Below are positions 1 through 14,828 of a DNA stretch of 64,000 nt, in pieces. A program made the translations under genes and the position numbers. Origin of the DNA: Paralvinella palmiformis. Lineage: Eukaryota > Annelida > Polychaeta > Terebellida > Alvinellidae. The stretch is taken from contig JAODUP010000090.1 of assembly GCA_025642065.1 (NCBI GenBank), positions 746,501 to 810,500 on the forward strand, given 5' to 3'. Positions within the stretch are counted from its first letter, which is position 1, and each line of letters begins with the position of its first letter. The notes under the pieces were generated by a model, which searched no databases, was not told where the DNA came from, and saw only the letters and a program-made list of their open reading frames with translations.

Positions 1-97
1 ATTGTCATCATCAGTATCATTATCATTCTGAAACAGTATGACATAAAATATGCTGTCTAAGTTTAGTAGATTTGTATTTGAATATTACATTTTACAG

Positions 98-1576
98 ACT
101 CCACTCAGTTGGTTAGACAAGTGGGATGGCCCTGAGGATCCAATGCAGTATCTTCGGGGACTTGTCTTTCGTGGTATAGCAATACAACAGTGGGTAGAGA
201 AGGTGGAAGGTGGACGTCTACTCATGGATAGCTTGGAATTGTCAGATCTCCTGCATCCAGATACATTCCTTAATGCTCTTCGACAACAGACAGCGAGAGA
301 AATGAAGTATGTATGATATATGTTGAAAGAGTAAGAGAAAATATGAATGAAGAAAGTTTGTGTACTGTTTGTTAAAAATTGGTTTGCAATCTTCATTACA
401 GATATTTTCATTATTTCTGTGTCATTGTTATAGTGTGTGTTAATTATAAATTGTGTAATGTAATAGTTATATGTGGCCTAATCATATTATAAACAATACT
501 TGTGTCTAGGTGTTCTATGGACAGCCTGAAGTTCTGTGCTAGCTGGCGTGGAAATATGCAAGGTGCCAAGACAACTGTTAAGATCAGTGGACTACAGCTG
601 GAGGGTTGTACATTCGACGGTAGCAGATTATCTGAAAATCAGCGAGACTCTCCCACAATGTCTGAAGTGCCACCATGTGTAGTTGCATGGATATCAAAGG
701 TGTGTTTCTGTTTCTGAACACTTGTCTTTGTTTGATGTGTGCACTGATCCTAGATTGATATACTGATATAGAACCAAGAAGACAATGAGTCAAGTATTGG
801 TGCTAATGATTTTGAAGCAGTTTTTTTTATACAAGAGAAAGAATCATCTGTTAAAAGCTTGAGAGTATTATGTCAGATGACTGGTAGACAGACACAGAAT
901 CAGTTTATAGTTCCTTAATAAACATACATTTTATTATTTCTGAGAAATGAATAGTACCTGATGAATCTTACCATAGTATCCTTGGATCATACAGGTTCTG
1001 AATTAAGTATTGTCTGATTGGTGGCCATTGTCACCATTCAGGTTTAGGCCATCCTTCAAACATTACTATTGGCATATTATAACTCTGTTATAATGATGTT
1101 TTGTATTATTTTATTGCTTTATACTTATACATAACTCATTACTTTGTGTTAAGTGTGTTCTATGCCAGTTTAATTGATAAAATAAATCTAAATAAAGTTT
1201 TATTTGTATGGCTGGTAATTTCACTACACAGAACCTTTGAATCACATAATTTCACTGTAAAAAGCCTTTGAATTACTTCTGCTAATAAAGGCACTTTATT
1301 AAAAATACATTATTTTTATTATTATTATTATTATCACACCATAGTTCAGCAATATTGTGGTGTAATTGCATTTAGGTGATACAGGTAATTAATCACACCC
1401 GCAAATCTGTTTTTCAGGAGGCCCCAGATCCATACAGTCCAAATGAAGTGATATCTCTGCCAATATACTACAGTAGCGATAGAGATCATCTTGTTGCCCG
1501 CATTGATGTGCCATGTGGTGGCTCACGGAGTGTCTGGTTACAGTGTGGCACTGCGCTTTTCCTGAAAAGTCACTAA
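98..1576 (+). CDS. DYNC2H1: Cytoplasmic dynein-2 heavy chain, C-terminal exons (partial)
   Basis: The last 185 residues of the intraflagellar-transport motor that drives retrograde transport in cilia. Exons: <98-306 (starts after tttacag, ends phase 2 at gtatgt), 510-699 (after gtgtctag, ends phase 0 at gtgtgt) and 1418-1576 (after tttttcag, stop TAA). The joined frame is continuous. Recognisable C-terminal dynein landmarks are GPEDPMQYLRGL, LLHPDTFLNALRQ, SLKFCASW, ISGLQLEGCTFDG, an LPIYYSSDRD segment and the ending PCGGSRSVWLQCGTALFLK. These match the tail end of dynein-2 rather than axonemal or cytoplasmic dynein-1 heavy chains as I recall them. No AAA domains are present because the rest of the gene lies left of the window. 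It converges on the anoctamin gene. Identification is confident; the first exon's phase-0 acceptor is inferred from the frame. Confidence 0.92.
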
Positions 1577-4054
1577 GCGACAAGTTAACGAAGTAGTTCA
1601 CAGACATGGTTACTGACAAACCATGATGAATTAATGGTGAACTAAATGGTTTGGTTGTTTGATGTTTTAGATATCAATCATTTAATTATTAGATAAAATC
1701 TGCAAAATGTCAGCTTTGCTTTCAGCAGCAAACAGTGATACTAATGAAATGAGCCAATGATTGGCTGCCAATATCAAATTCCATCCATTTCCTTTATCTG
1801 TGATAATTTCTGGATTTATTTAATTTTATATTAGGATATTTATTTATTCCTACGTTTAAATGCATGGTAAGTTTCAGCTTATTTTTTTATCTTTTATGTG
1901 ATATTTGTCAAATTTATTCTAAAATAATTTTCAGAAGTCCACTTTATTTTTTGCGCTGAGTGAACAGAGGCATTTACTCACCTGCATGATTTGATGAAGT
2001 TATTTATTGGATTTTTTCTGTTTTATTTTAAAAATGTTAGGCTGTTTATTTATTCATGTGCTTCTAATAAATGTGTTTTGTGTAATTCACATTCTCGCAA
2101 TGACTTTGCAATTAATAAAAACAAAACACACAGACTCACTCACACATGACCAACAAATGACATGATACTCAGGCTTGTGAAAGCAACTAAAATCATTTAT
2201 TTGTTTGACATTCAACATAAATATTTCATTTAAATGTAAAGCTAAGCAATAAATTATACACAATGTCTGAATATAATTATAAAAATGAAACATCTACCAG
2301 AATAGTATAATTTTTGTTTACATCCATTATACACATCAAATATATTCCAAATAGCTAGTTTTCAAATCCAAGTAATTCAAAAATGGTGAAAGATAACTAC
2401 CTATCTCTGTTGCTCAATATATTTATAAAATATGGCATTCCAACTAGAATGAAAGAAATCCATGTTACACTTAAGTTTCTAGAATACAGACAAAAATGTA
2501 TTTAATCATGCTGCGATGTAAAGAATCAGGCACTAAAGTGTACATTTCTGTCAGCAGAAAATAATTCCTTGTGTAACTTTCTGACAAAGAACATGCAATA
2601 GGACTATATAAGAAGCATTCATGTGGATAGTGAATATATAACATATTATGCACAACACTAGAAAGAAAATAATTAAAAAATACACATTACATATGATCAA
2701 GTAAAATTGCATACTTTTTAGATGAGAATAAAACTTTTGTAGCTGTCATCGTCAGTTTATGGTCATTTCTGCGCATGAGTTAAACCAGGTAATGCAATCT
2801 CCATAGGTAATGAGGTGAAATGAAATATGAAATACTCATTAGCTATAGTAAGCCTAGAATCTACACTTCAGTAGTGGATGTCTGTGGCCAATCAAGCCAC
2901 CCATTTAACTTTTTGTAAAGGTTGGCATAAGACACATAGAGCAATTATTACTCGTCAATATACAATGAATTGAGGATTGTTCACCTTGATATTTTATAAC
3001 AGACTGAGTATGGAGTATTAATAACACATGAAAGACAACTGACTTATGTCTGCGTTTAGACACCATTAAATGTTTTTCTAATTTCTAATTAGAAATCGAT
3101 AAAAAATATATATTGAGTACTAAATATGGCATTCTTCAGCAAATTTGAAAAAAAAACAATGCCTGATATATGCTGCAAAAACTACCTGAATGAATTGAAG
3201 ATCCAGACCAAATAAGCAAATTTTTTTTTATTTATTTCAATAGCCAATTAAAAATGATTCAATTTAATTGCAAAGACATTACTTAAGGCTATAAAACATA
3301 GTACAAACTTCTCTATTTTGATGGCATGAATAGAATTGTACATCTGCTATCATTCCATACATAAGAGATGGTGATTTGGGATAATTTCAGAATATTTAAG
3401 TATTCATCAAATAAAGTGTTATTAGTATAGTAAAATAATTTCAAGCTTTCATTTCATTATAGCAGGAACAAGCTATTTCAGTGATGTAAGTTTTTAAGGT
3501 GGTTTGAATATTGATGGTTTAATTTATGAAAAATCATAGATCCCTATCTTTTTTTCACATATTAGCATTCACATTATTAGATAAGATTTATCAACAATTG
3601 TATCATTACATACTTTTATATGGGCACTCATCCAAAATATGTAATACATTACAACAGAGTAATAAAAATAACTTATGATGGTATAAATAATAACAAATTA
3701 ATGAAAAAACCCTCGCAAGTGATACACTTGAATAAGTCTTTACATTACATAGCAATAATATTTGTTTCATAAAGTTATACATGTTATAGAGTAAAATAAA
3801 TCATGCAAGCAAAACCAAATAATAATATTTACATATACAAAATAAATTTGTTTTTGTTGGTTATTATATTACATTAAGTAATGCTCCCTTTCCGGAAACA
3901 TTAATGAATTAAATGTACAGTCTTGCCATAATTACTTTAATAGCAATTAAATGATTTAACTTACACTACCTGCTGTGTTTCGGCTTAAATAGGTATTAAA
4001 ATCAACAAAAAGGGAGGGTACTACCTTGTTACTTCATGTCCTTGATAGAGCTAG

Positions 4055-4091
<37 letters not shown>

Positions 4092-4725
4092 TCAAGTATG
4101 CATCTACACAACATGGTAGATTACATATGATAAGACATTTTATAAATATACATTTATTTCACACACACACATACACACATTTGTGTATGTGTGTGTATTC
4201 TTGTAAGGAAGGCAAACATATAAGCCATAAAGACGTTATTTGCAGGTTTTTTCACTTTACCACCATTGGCTGACTGACAAGGAATTGGATGGTGGTAGAA
4301 AGCATTTTTTAGATTAAAAATTCAATGGAAGGCTTCAACCAACATTCAAGCTGAAAGCACAAAATTAATTTACTTTATACACAAACAATTTATGTTAAAT
4401 TTGTAAAATGTACCCATAAAAATATCCACACATTTCTTTGGTCAAATAAATAGATTAAAGTGACATAAAGTCATCACCAATACCTATATGGCTTTAAAAG
4501 ATGAGCATATAAAATTATAATGCTTATACAAAACACAAATAGAACAGCTCAAACAATAAAGTTATGAGCAAATATTAATCTACCCTCACATAGTTATACT
4601 GTAATTAGTCAACATGATTTGAGTTAAGATTCATGAGAATCACCTAAAATGTAACGGTTTAAAGACACTGATTCATGATAACAGTAGATTTACAGACATT
4701 CAGATTAATTAAATCCCTGTACTAG
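1577..4725. other. Convergent intergenic region between DYNC2H1 and the anoctamin gene
   Basis: About 3.1 kb of AT-rich sequence holding the 3' UTRs of the two converging genes. There is a short AT/TG microsatellite at about 4053-4090 and a CA/TG tract near 4160-4195. I see no coding exon or structured element. Confidence 0.6.
2066..2071 (+). terminator. Candidate polyadenylation signal for DYNC2H1
   Basis: AATAAA 490 bases after the stop codon, followed at once by a GT-rich stretch (tgtgttttgtgt). It is the best poly(A) candidate seen downstream of the dynein stop; the actual cleavage site is not known. Confidence 0.45.
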
Positions 4726-4915
4726 CTAAGCACTGCTTTCAGTAAACTTATCACTGTGATGTCTGGCACTCCTTGGTGCAGGATATTGCATCTCTGGAAT
4801 TGGTATCTCTTCTCTATCATCACTATTAACTTGTGGTGATTCTGACCTAATTTGTGGGAACTTTTCTGGACCTCCAAGATATGTATTACCATCTGCATCA
4901 TAACTTAGCTGAGTT
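4726..4915 (-). CDS. Anoctamin alternative terminal exon, C-terminus 2
   Basis: Acceptor acacttccag, one base plus 62 codons and TAG. The open frame (TQLSYDADGNTYLGGPEKF … ending FTESSA) needs an upstream exon ending in phase 2. The exon at 14645-14563 ends in phase 2 (GA), so direct splicing that skips the three exons at 14.1, 13.0 and 10.3 kb would give a different 63-residue tail. Polar and acidic composition, no membrane segment. Its membership of this gene is inferred from strand, phase and position. Confidence 0.6.
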
Positions 4916-5580
4916 CTGGAAGTGTATATGGTAAGACATATAGAAATCTCCAGTTGTAAAATGTTAACTACATATGTATAAAGTTATCATGCATTATAAG
5001 AAGAAATATACTATTAACGTGCAAATCAGTGAGATATCAGTAATTAGGATTGAAAAATAGAATTATAAATAGCAAATGTTGATAAATATAATCTCAATGA
5101 ACACAGAACCATTAATTTAAGACAAATATAAGTCATTTGTATGATTCAAATTGGTTATACTGATAAATAATTAACAGAAGTAGTACCTAATAGCATGATT
5201 AAGTAATATTAGAAAAATATGGAAAGGATTTTATTGAAATTAAAACAACAGAGAAATAAAGCGAAAGCACTATAGTGATTAGGGTGAGTGAGTGAGTGAG
5301 TGAACAGTGGGTGAGTGGATAGGTGAGTGCGCAAGCATGTGGGTGAGTGCAGTTCAATGACAGATATCATCACAAATTAAATTATTTAGTGTCATCTGTT
5401 GGCTACCTCTACAGTAAGCATGGGGATGTTTCAGGCCACTTCTAAACCCACAGATGTTCATTGATGATTGGAAGTAATTACAAACATAGATTGTTAGCAA
5501 ACTAGCTAGGAAATAGAACATAGAAATCTTAATAACTTCACACAGTGACAAAAATGGCACACTTTCAAAGCCTATACCGG

Positions 5581-5617
<37 letters not shown>

Positions 5618-5618
5618 A

Positions 5619-5655
<37 letters not shown>

Positions 5656-7169
5656 CTGTGTGTCTGTGGGTTTGTGTGTGTGTTGGTTGGTTTCTCGGCA
5701 CTGGTCATAGGTGACACATATGCCAGAGAATCCACAACCTGGAGGTTTGCAGTGCATGCTCAAGCCATTGTTCTAGCCAAAGAGATGTATATGTATGTAT
5801 GTATGCATGCATATATATATATTTATATTATATATATATATATATGCCTGTATGTATGCATGCGTGTATGTCATAACTAGGTGCAGCAGTTCAATAAAAT
5901 CAAACTGTTAATCACTAAATACAGGACCAATAAAGTGCTCACAAGAAGAGTTGACATGTGCATATCTGTCTATATAGCCATCTATCAGCACCCACCCATC
6001 TACCCACCCCCTCTCACATACACTAACTAAAGTGTGCATATCTTCAACTAAGACATCTATGAAGTTCTTAAACCTTAAGTTGGTTTATGTTATTACATGC
6101 ACAATATGCTAATTATCAGGCAAAGCAAACAACAATAACATGCATATAATAACGGTGTGGAAAATCACACTCACGGATATCCAAGAGGGGGAAGGGTGTG
6201 TTTTCTTGTCAAACTGGGAAGTTTTCTAACAGTAAAACACAAATATAATACAGTGATTAAAACTGACTGCTGACAGATCCATAGAATTGGATTAATTCAG
6301 GTTTTTTTCTTTAGAAACAATCTTAGCAGATAATCACTGGTTGTTGCCTCTAATTAGAGATATACTGCTTCATGTAAACTAGTTATATTTGTGATTAGAA
6401 TTTTGAATGGTTTAATTTGACACCACCACAGATCACACAATTAATCAGTCAATTGATTAATTCACAGCAAACCTGTCATGCTTAACTCATATATACTGAA
6501 TGAAACCAATTATATCTGAACAGGTGTTAATCGAACAGGCAACAGTATGAAGTACTGTACTCTAAACTTATGTTATTCATTTTTGTATCTGGTATTTAAC
6601 AAATCTTTTCAGATCTCACACAGTCTTCTAAAAGGTGTCTCCTTAATAATAAAATATATTCATTTCTGACAGAGCAAACTGTCAGGCTTAAATAAAATGC
6701 TTCATAATTATCCTACAACAAACATGAATCACTGAGTAATAGGGAAGGAACAGTCAGCAACAAATAGTTCTAAAATACTGGCATTTAACTATAAACATGA
6801 AGCATGAAAGTACAGTGATTGACCATTTCCAGGTGTATAATACATGAATAACATGATTTAAAAACAACTGTGAAATATTAGATGGTCAGATTATATGTGA
6901 GCTTGAAGTAGATTTTAGGGGATACGTTAATATACCTTAAATGCTACCTTCACTGGATGCTATAAGAATACAGGTTTCAAAATATAGTAAATCTGACCAA
7001 GTATATTTTAACAATCTAGTGGATTGACATACTATAAATGTGCATGATTAATACATTAAAGATCAATTACATTATATGTACATGTGAAATATATTGATAA
7101 AACTGAAAAATCTACAATGCTTATGTTTTCAAATTTAAAAAAACCATCAGCAGAATAATTTTCAAAATT

Positions 7170-7214
<45 letters not shown>

Positions 7215-10200
7215 TGTGTGTGTGCATGTGTGTGGTTAAATGTGTTAATTCAGTAATAATCTATAATGGAAATAAGACAAATGAAATGTACTGTGACAAT
7301 AATGCTGTCAAGATTTATTACTAATGGATTGTCAAAACTGTAATAATTTCACTTTTGTGTCCCTCCATGAATATGTTCACTGACATAGTACTATTAATGC
7401 ACACACAAACAGTGGCCATCTAATCCTACATCATGCAACAATAACAAGAAAGATACACGTATCATAGCTTTTGTATGAGCTGTATATTTAGGACATAACA
7501 ATTATGTGCAATCAGCAATGGAAAATTAAATTACGAATATTTTGGGGGTCATATGGTGGCTAAATAATAGTGTAGGAGGCTAAAATTAGATTTTTATCAG
7601 TTCAAATCGACATCACTAGGAAACGCCGGTTTGGTAAGTTAACAAAAAAGTGTCAGTATGTCAAATGCTGCCATAAAATTAAAACACAAAATTTCAAACA
7701 AATAAAAAACCTTTTTGTTTTCACTTTCAAATCACAAAAAAAAATCAATTTGTGTTCATCACCATCTTTTTTACTGAAACCTTGCAGGCAGAATGATGGA
7801 TCTTAGCACCGGATACAACACATGACATTAACATCATGTGAATATTAAGGTGTTTTCAGTCATATTTAACCAAATATATTTCAGTCCTAAAGGTTTGGAA
7901 CTGAATGTTTTTAACTGATTTTCTAGTTCTATCTTATATATATATATATATATATATATATAATCAAATTTTGGGGATTTACTTTTGTAAAATAATAATG
8001 TAAAAATAATGCTAAATTATTGCTGAGAGTTTCATCATAGTACCAATAAAAAAATAAAGATATCCTTATGTAGGAGTACTTAAATAATAAAGCCTTGGAA
8101 ATAATAAAATACACACTTTTTACACTTTTATGTTTAAAATCCCTTTCTGAAACATGAAATTAAAAAAACAAATTCTGTCAACAGATAGACCCCCCAAAAA
8201 AGTGAAATTTCTGGAATATTCCATCAAAAAATAAAACAAATTGGTTAGTGAAGCCATAAATAAAAATCTCCTTGTATATGATAGATTATTGTGAGTTATT
8301 TATAGTGACTAATTATCTACATTTCATTTGTTCATTTATAAAATGTTTAATTGTGAATTACAGTGGAATAACATATATTAGTTGACCAGCTATAAACTGG
8401 GATCTGGTTAGAAGGATACAGCTTACTGTTGTATATCTCTCCCCAAGTGGTAGCTAGAAACATGCAATATACTTCTCATGATAACAATAGACTGTATAGT
8501 CCATAAACTAGAGAGTGACAGCCTGGAGATTCTCCCCAAAAAACAAAGCATGCAAAATCACAAATGAACATTAAAGCCTTAACAAAAAAATATAAATCTT
8601 TAGAGCAGTAGAGTTGGATTCAAAATAAAACTGCATTTTTTAAATGCTAAAAAAAGAGAACATCAAAAACATTAGATCTGGTGGATGATCAAATACAAAT
8701 ACAATTTTCAAATTAATGTTTAGACTCATCTGGTAGAAAGCTATCATGGCACTAATAGTAAAACATATTTATTTTCACTTAATCTGTGCTGTTGGACTAT
8801 GAATTAAGGAACAAATATTTACTGGTAATATATTCTATTCATTCTGCATGATTTTATAACATTCTGTGAATCTCCAGTGTGAACTACTGGATAACAGTGG
8901 AAATACTATAACTACTGATCCAGATTAACAGGAAGTAAGGAGCTAGCACAATATAGAACAAAATGGAAGATGATATCGAGTCAGTCATGTGAATGTACGC
9001 AGTGGGAAAAAAGGTATAAAATAATGACAAGAAGCTGAGGATGGAAAATACCAATTACTGCCAACAAATAGAATTAAGTGCATCAGACTAGAAAAAATTG
9101 AATTTAGTGAATATGTTAAATTCATTTATTAAATTTTTATAGTTATATAATTTCCTGCAGTCAAATTTTGACTGCAGGTAACAGGTCAAAGAAGAGTATC
9201 AATTTTGAATGAAGTAGGGTCCAAGTTAAAAAGAACAGAGAAAATACCTCTAGTAATACTGAAAAATAGATTGGAACTTGTTTCTATAAAATAGATAAGT
9301 AGGGACTATGAAACCTTTCAGAAATGGGAATTATTAGAGGCCAAAATGTTTTATAATAATAATAATAATAACAATACGATTTCTTACTGCTTTAGATTTA
9401 AATGGAAAAAATGTATTGACTGTTTTTTGGAGATCTGGTATTTCAACTTGGGTGAATAAGCACAAAATAAAATTTACAGTGCTCAGTAAATTCACTCAGT
9501 TCCTTGCCCAATCATTCAAGTGGGGGTGTTACATTGCGAGATATATTTAACCCTTTTTCAAGCATTCTAACTGTTTCAGCAATGAACTGCTTTAAAAATA
9601 ACAAATATCACAAATAAAGAACAGTGATCTATAGCACAGATCAAAATCAACTAAGACTTAATTACGATAAGTATATGAATGAAAATAACTTTGCCTGATA
9701 CTCATAATAGCACATTTTTAATAGATATTAAATCAGTGGCACACTTTTAGAAGTACAAAGACTTTCACAATATTATTAAATTGCTTCAGCATTAATATTT
9801 TGAAGGGGAAAAAATAAGGGGATATTCACCATTTCAACCTCAACAAGAAAAAAATAATTTGGGCTGATTCTATAAATAAAATAAAATTCACAGCGTGACA
9901 GCAAAATTATATCAGGTGTTACGGTTATCTACGATTTTAGATCAACATAAAAATATCAGTGTAGAGTTAGTAAATTAATTAAAATTATAATTTGATGGAC
10001 GGTGTCAGTGATTAGATAAACAAATGGCAATCAAAACAAACTATTACACTGGTTGTTGTTTTTCTGCCATGATCCGATGACCATTTGTTGGCATACCCCA
10101 GGAACTATGTGAGTGAACTTTCACAGAGGGCGCCACTGTATAATGTGTGCTGGTAGAGGCTCGTTGGTGTTGTCCAGTGAGAAATAGCACTGAGTTAATG

Positions 10201-13200
10201 GCCTGAGCAGCTGACCGAAGGCTAATATACCTATCATTTGAAACTTCAGAGTTGACAGAATCATCAGGAGTTTTGGGTTTTGGAGAAAGTTTATGGTAAT
10301 CATTACCCTCACCAGACTCATCCTCTTCCATGATGTTACGTCGGGCTGAAACAGATGAAAAGGTGAAAATCTGCTGTCAGAAAATAATAAACTTTTACAC
10401 AAGTGCTGCAGCTGTGTATAAAATTGATAACAAATAAATCAAGGCGACATGGTTAGCAAAGACCGTGAAGTTTACAAAGAACATTTTAATTTCACTGAAT
10501 CACTTTAGAGACGATTAATATAATCCTATAAAGCAAATCAGCCAGAGAAAAAAATCTTTCAGAGATTAACAACATTTTAGCAATCAGGTGTCCAGTTTAG
10601 CAACAGCTTGTGAGGTTTATACAAAAGATATTATAAACAATGATCTACAGCAATGGAAGGAATCTTTAACAAGATGTTCAACTTGCATTAAAAGAAAAGA
10701 CAAAATATGGGGTTACAACCAACAAACAAGCACAAATTAGAACATTATATTTTATGGGTGAAGGGAGTGCAACTGTTATTTACACAAAAGGAATAGTGTT
10801 TAATTCAAGATATTGCAAACTTTATAACACCTTATTCTACCAAAACTAGGGTTTTTTTTCAGGAGTAATTTGTGAATTAACAAACAGGAGAAACTAATTG
10901 CAATTCAGATTAAGTGACTGATTGAGTTTTTGTTTTGATTAGGCTTGGTGGTGGTCATACCTTGGATGCATGGCCAAGATGGTACATCCTATGGAATGGC
11001 ATGATGAGGTCAAAGACTTTTACTGAAGGATGTACATTTCTCACCCCATAAAATGTCAATAACATTACTACTACTATTACTACTAGTTCTACTACTAAAT
11101 ATCCAACGAGTAATAGGAGATCTAAACCCACAGCCTAGAGACTTCCAGTGACAACTGGATGTAGCTTTTAAATTATATTTTAAGGATGCATCTTATGGAA
11201 TAACTGGCAATATTATAATAATGTTTTCTCTGTTTATATATAGAAATTCAAGATGTACAGTAACTAAACCACAGTCAATTGCAGAAGATGTTAAATTAAA
11301 ATATGCATCTTACCAGTACCATGTAATTAACTAAAAAAGGGTGTCAAAAGTAGTAGAAACAATACAAAACCTCTTCGGTGATGTAATGATAAAGATCATG
11401 GTCAAAGTATCTGTTCAACAAAAACATCCAATGAGACAGAAGAAAAGACAGATGATTTAATTCTCAATGCCAACATTTTAGTTTATTTATCATGCTAGCA
11501 TATAAAAAAGTGGAAGATCACTTTAAGAACTGATAACCATGGGATTTATACTCATTATCTGATATTTTTTAATATATAGTAGTCCCTGCTTTGCGCAACC
11601 ATCACCAGGAAGACTACCTGCTGCATATGACCATTCTTACATGGATGGATCACTATTCCACGTTTTTTACCTTGAATGGGTGACCACCTGTCACGCCTGA
11701 CCAACAACATCTCAATCATGGCAAAAGGTCAACTTTCTGACCTCTATGAATGGCCAAAAATGACATGCAATAAAAAAATCAGAAATCAAAAGCAAATTCA
11801 TGTGTGGAACAGAATTCATCACCGATTAACATATACTTTAGTCATTACTGTCAACTTATAACACGTACACTGTACAGGTCACATGGCCCTCACGTGATCA
11901 ATTCTTGATGTTTTCCAAGTGATATAAAATGCAGGTTAAGTTTTGTGTATTCGTGAAACAGAACTCACAGATACACTGAATGATATTTGAGATGTACATG
12001 TAGTATTATATTTTAGATCATTTTCATCAGCAAACTTGTTAACTTGGCATGTTTTCACACAGTGCACTGGTAACTCAGCACAATCCTAGTCTAGATCTAT
12101 GTTGAGTTACCTAAGGACTGGCTTTGTCCTTGTCAATTGTCAACCAATGGTCACCAAATAAATATTTCTTGTGAATGAATAGCTCAGATGTTTGGAGTAA
12201 ATTGTAAAGTAAATCAATGAGTCTTTTTTGGAGTAGATCATTGACTAAGTGCTCTGACACTCACCTCAAATGATTGATAGAATTTTCATTAGCATTCAAC
12301 AATTCACAGTTGCTGGATGATATGGCCTAGTGGTATGGACCACAATCCAACAGTCTAATGCAGCTAAGGCAACACAATCTACTAAACTGCAATATTTATT
12401 TTGTTTTGTAATTTGTGGGCATGTAAACCAATGTATTTTTAATTTTTTTATTATATAGTATAATGAATAATAAACTGCACCAATATTTCTTTTGGCATAT
12501 GCTGTTTAAATGTTAGTAATGAGAAGAGGCATATCTCTTTGTTTACACACCCCACACATGACATTAGTCAGTAGCCACTAACATACCTGCAACAGGATAA
12601 ACCTAAAGACTCACATCCAACTATAATAAATGGGTCGAATTGTGTAAGTGGTAGGTTAATCAGGTGACCAGAACAAACTCCAACTAATTTCTATTACCGG
12701 GGTATATTGTTTATACAGTTTAGATCATATCATTTTAACTGCTCATACGAGTTGTTGGATCAGATGAGCACAAAAGTGACTACATTATCTATCTATACAA
12801 GTATTGGTACAGTGAAAACATTTCTAATTAATCCACAGTGAAATCATTCAATGACCATAAGCTATTGTCACATGCGACATACTGAGCAACCAGTAAACGT
12901 CTAAGCATACTAGGCACTATTAAGTTAGATCTGAAGTAAAAGCAGCCATTTTATTCGTTACATTTACCATCATCATTATCCAGGAACCCATCAACAAATT
13001 TGTCTAGTGATGAGGCAGAATCTGAGTTTGAAAAAAGGATAAAGATCATGTTTTTAAAAGATAAACCCTCTGAAGTCTGATGCAGCATTTTTGTTTCTTT
13101 CTAAAAACTCATTTTCAGTCAGTTTATGTTTATACATTTTAAGGTTGATATAAAATTTTAATTATTAATATTCTATCATTAACCAGTAAATATATCTGTA

Positions 13201-14797
13201 TATATTTAAGTAGCAAGTAAATATAAAAACATCAATTATGTGGAAATGAAAACATCTTAAACATCCCCTTTATTTTTGTCTTTTTATTTCATTTTTTTAG
13301 CAAATAAGAAACTAATCGTTTGTCAGGAAACTTTAGTAAACATCCCTGAACAGGGCCCTTCCAAACAGTATATTCCACGTCAGTAGTCATTATTCCACAA
13401 CCATACACATCAAGAGAAACTTTAGCATGAATATGAACAAAAAAGTATTATATATCTCATTAGATAAATTAAAGCAATTAAGGAGAAAATAAGAATGTTG
13501 AAACGCCAAAAATATTAACATTTAGCTGCAGTTAGACACTCAGCTTTAAGATGATAATAATATTAAGGCATAACAATAAAAACATAAAAAAATAGATATT
13601 ATTAGTACACTACACACAAACCGAATCAATAACCTGTAACAAAGATCATTAGTTACCATTATTGGAGTACTTAGGTGAAAGGCTGTGTTGTTATACCTCT
13701 TTACATCTGGACCCCCTAAAGGACCAACCCATTAGAAAAATAGCGCTGCTGATGTGGAAGTTACTAATGAAACTAAAGTAACATATGCTTTATTATTATT
13801 ATTATTCTGGGTTGGACTCCATATGATTATATCTTTCTAATATTTATTAACTAACACTCTACAAAGAGAATACAAAAAGACAGGCTAGTTTTTGAGCCTT
13901 AACACATTGTTAAAACATGGAAGCTGATAATTGATAGTTTGGACCAAATGTTGACTTTCAAAGCCTGCATGATTTTTAGAATCTGAAAAACATTGCCTCT
14001 GAACAGAAAAAACCCACACACACAAAAAGAATGGCTAGCTAGTAATGTAACTCATTTCATGCATTCCATCTGTATTCACAGCTATGATTTTAAAAATGTA
14101 AATGTTGATATAACTTCACCTGATTTCTTCTTCTTTTTCCTTTTGTCTTTATTTTTATGTGGAAGTAGACCAACTTCATCACCTTCATAGAATTTCTGTG
14201 CCTCAGCTGGATTGGCAAGAGGAGGCGATCTGAATTTTATAAGAGTACACAAGTTAGTACCACAGTGAAATCTAGATACTATATCAAAGTCATGGAAAGT
14301 ATCTTCAAGGTAATAAATTTAACTAAATATCCACAGGAGTGTGTAAAAAAAGCGAAAGACTCTGGGAATAAAACAAACAATTCATAATTTTTGCAATTTA
14401 TCAGGGAAATGATAACAGAACTGCAACTTACACCATACTACATCACAAATTACTGTGCAGCATGCCTTTAAATAACAAGAAACCAGTATAGTCATAATTT
14501 TTTTTATCTCAAAGTGTTAAGAAATATACAACAAACAACTACTAGAATAGTAGGCAACATACTCTTTTTTGGGTGCATTTCTCACTCCAGGACCATTGGT
14601 ATTTTCTGAAGCCGTACCCAATATGCGAGATACTTGATACTTCTCCTGATATGTAAGAGTAAATAAAGGTTTGTTGTTATCATCAAATGCTAAGTTTTTC
14701 TTTGACACAATTTTCAACAATATAAATTTGTTTACCTATTACACACAAGTAATTTTTTGTACATATTATATGTCATACAGTAATAACTCAAATTCAA

Positions 14798-14828
<31 letters not shown>

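Noticed and set aside
5545..5880. Frames rich in YIYIYI, CVCVCV or HTHTHT throughout the window
   Set aside because: These are translations of AT, GT and CA microsatellites, not proteins.
11580..11900. Less AT-rich stretch as a possible extra anoctamin exon
   Set aside because: No frame with flanking splice sites in compatible phase, and the flanking exons already join correctly without it.
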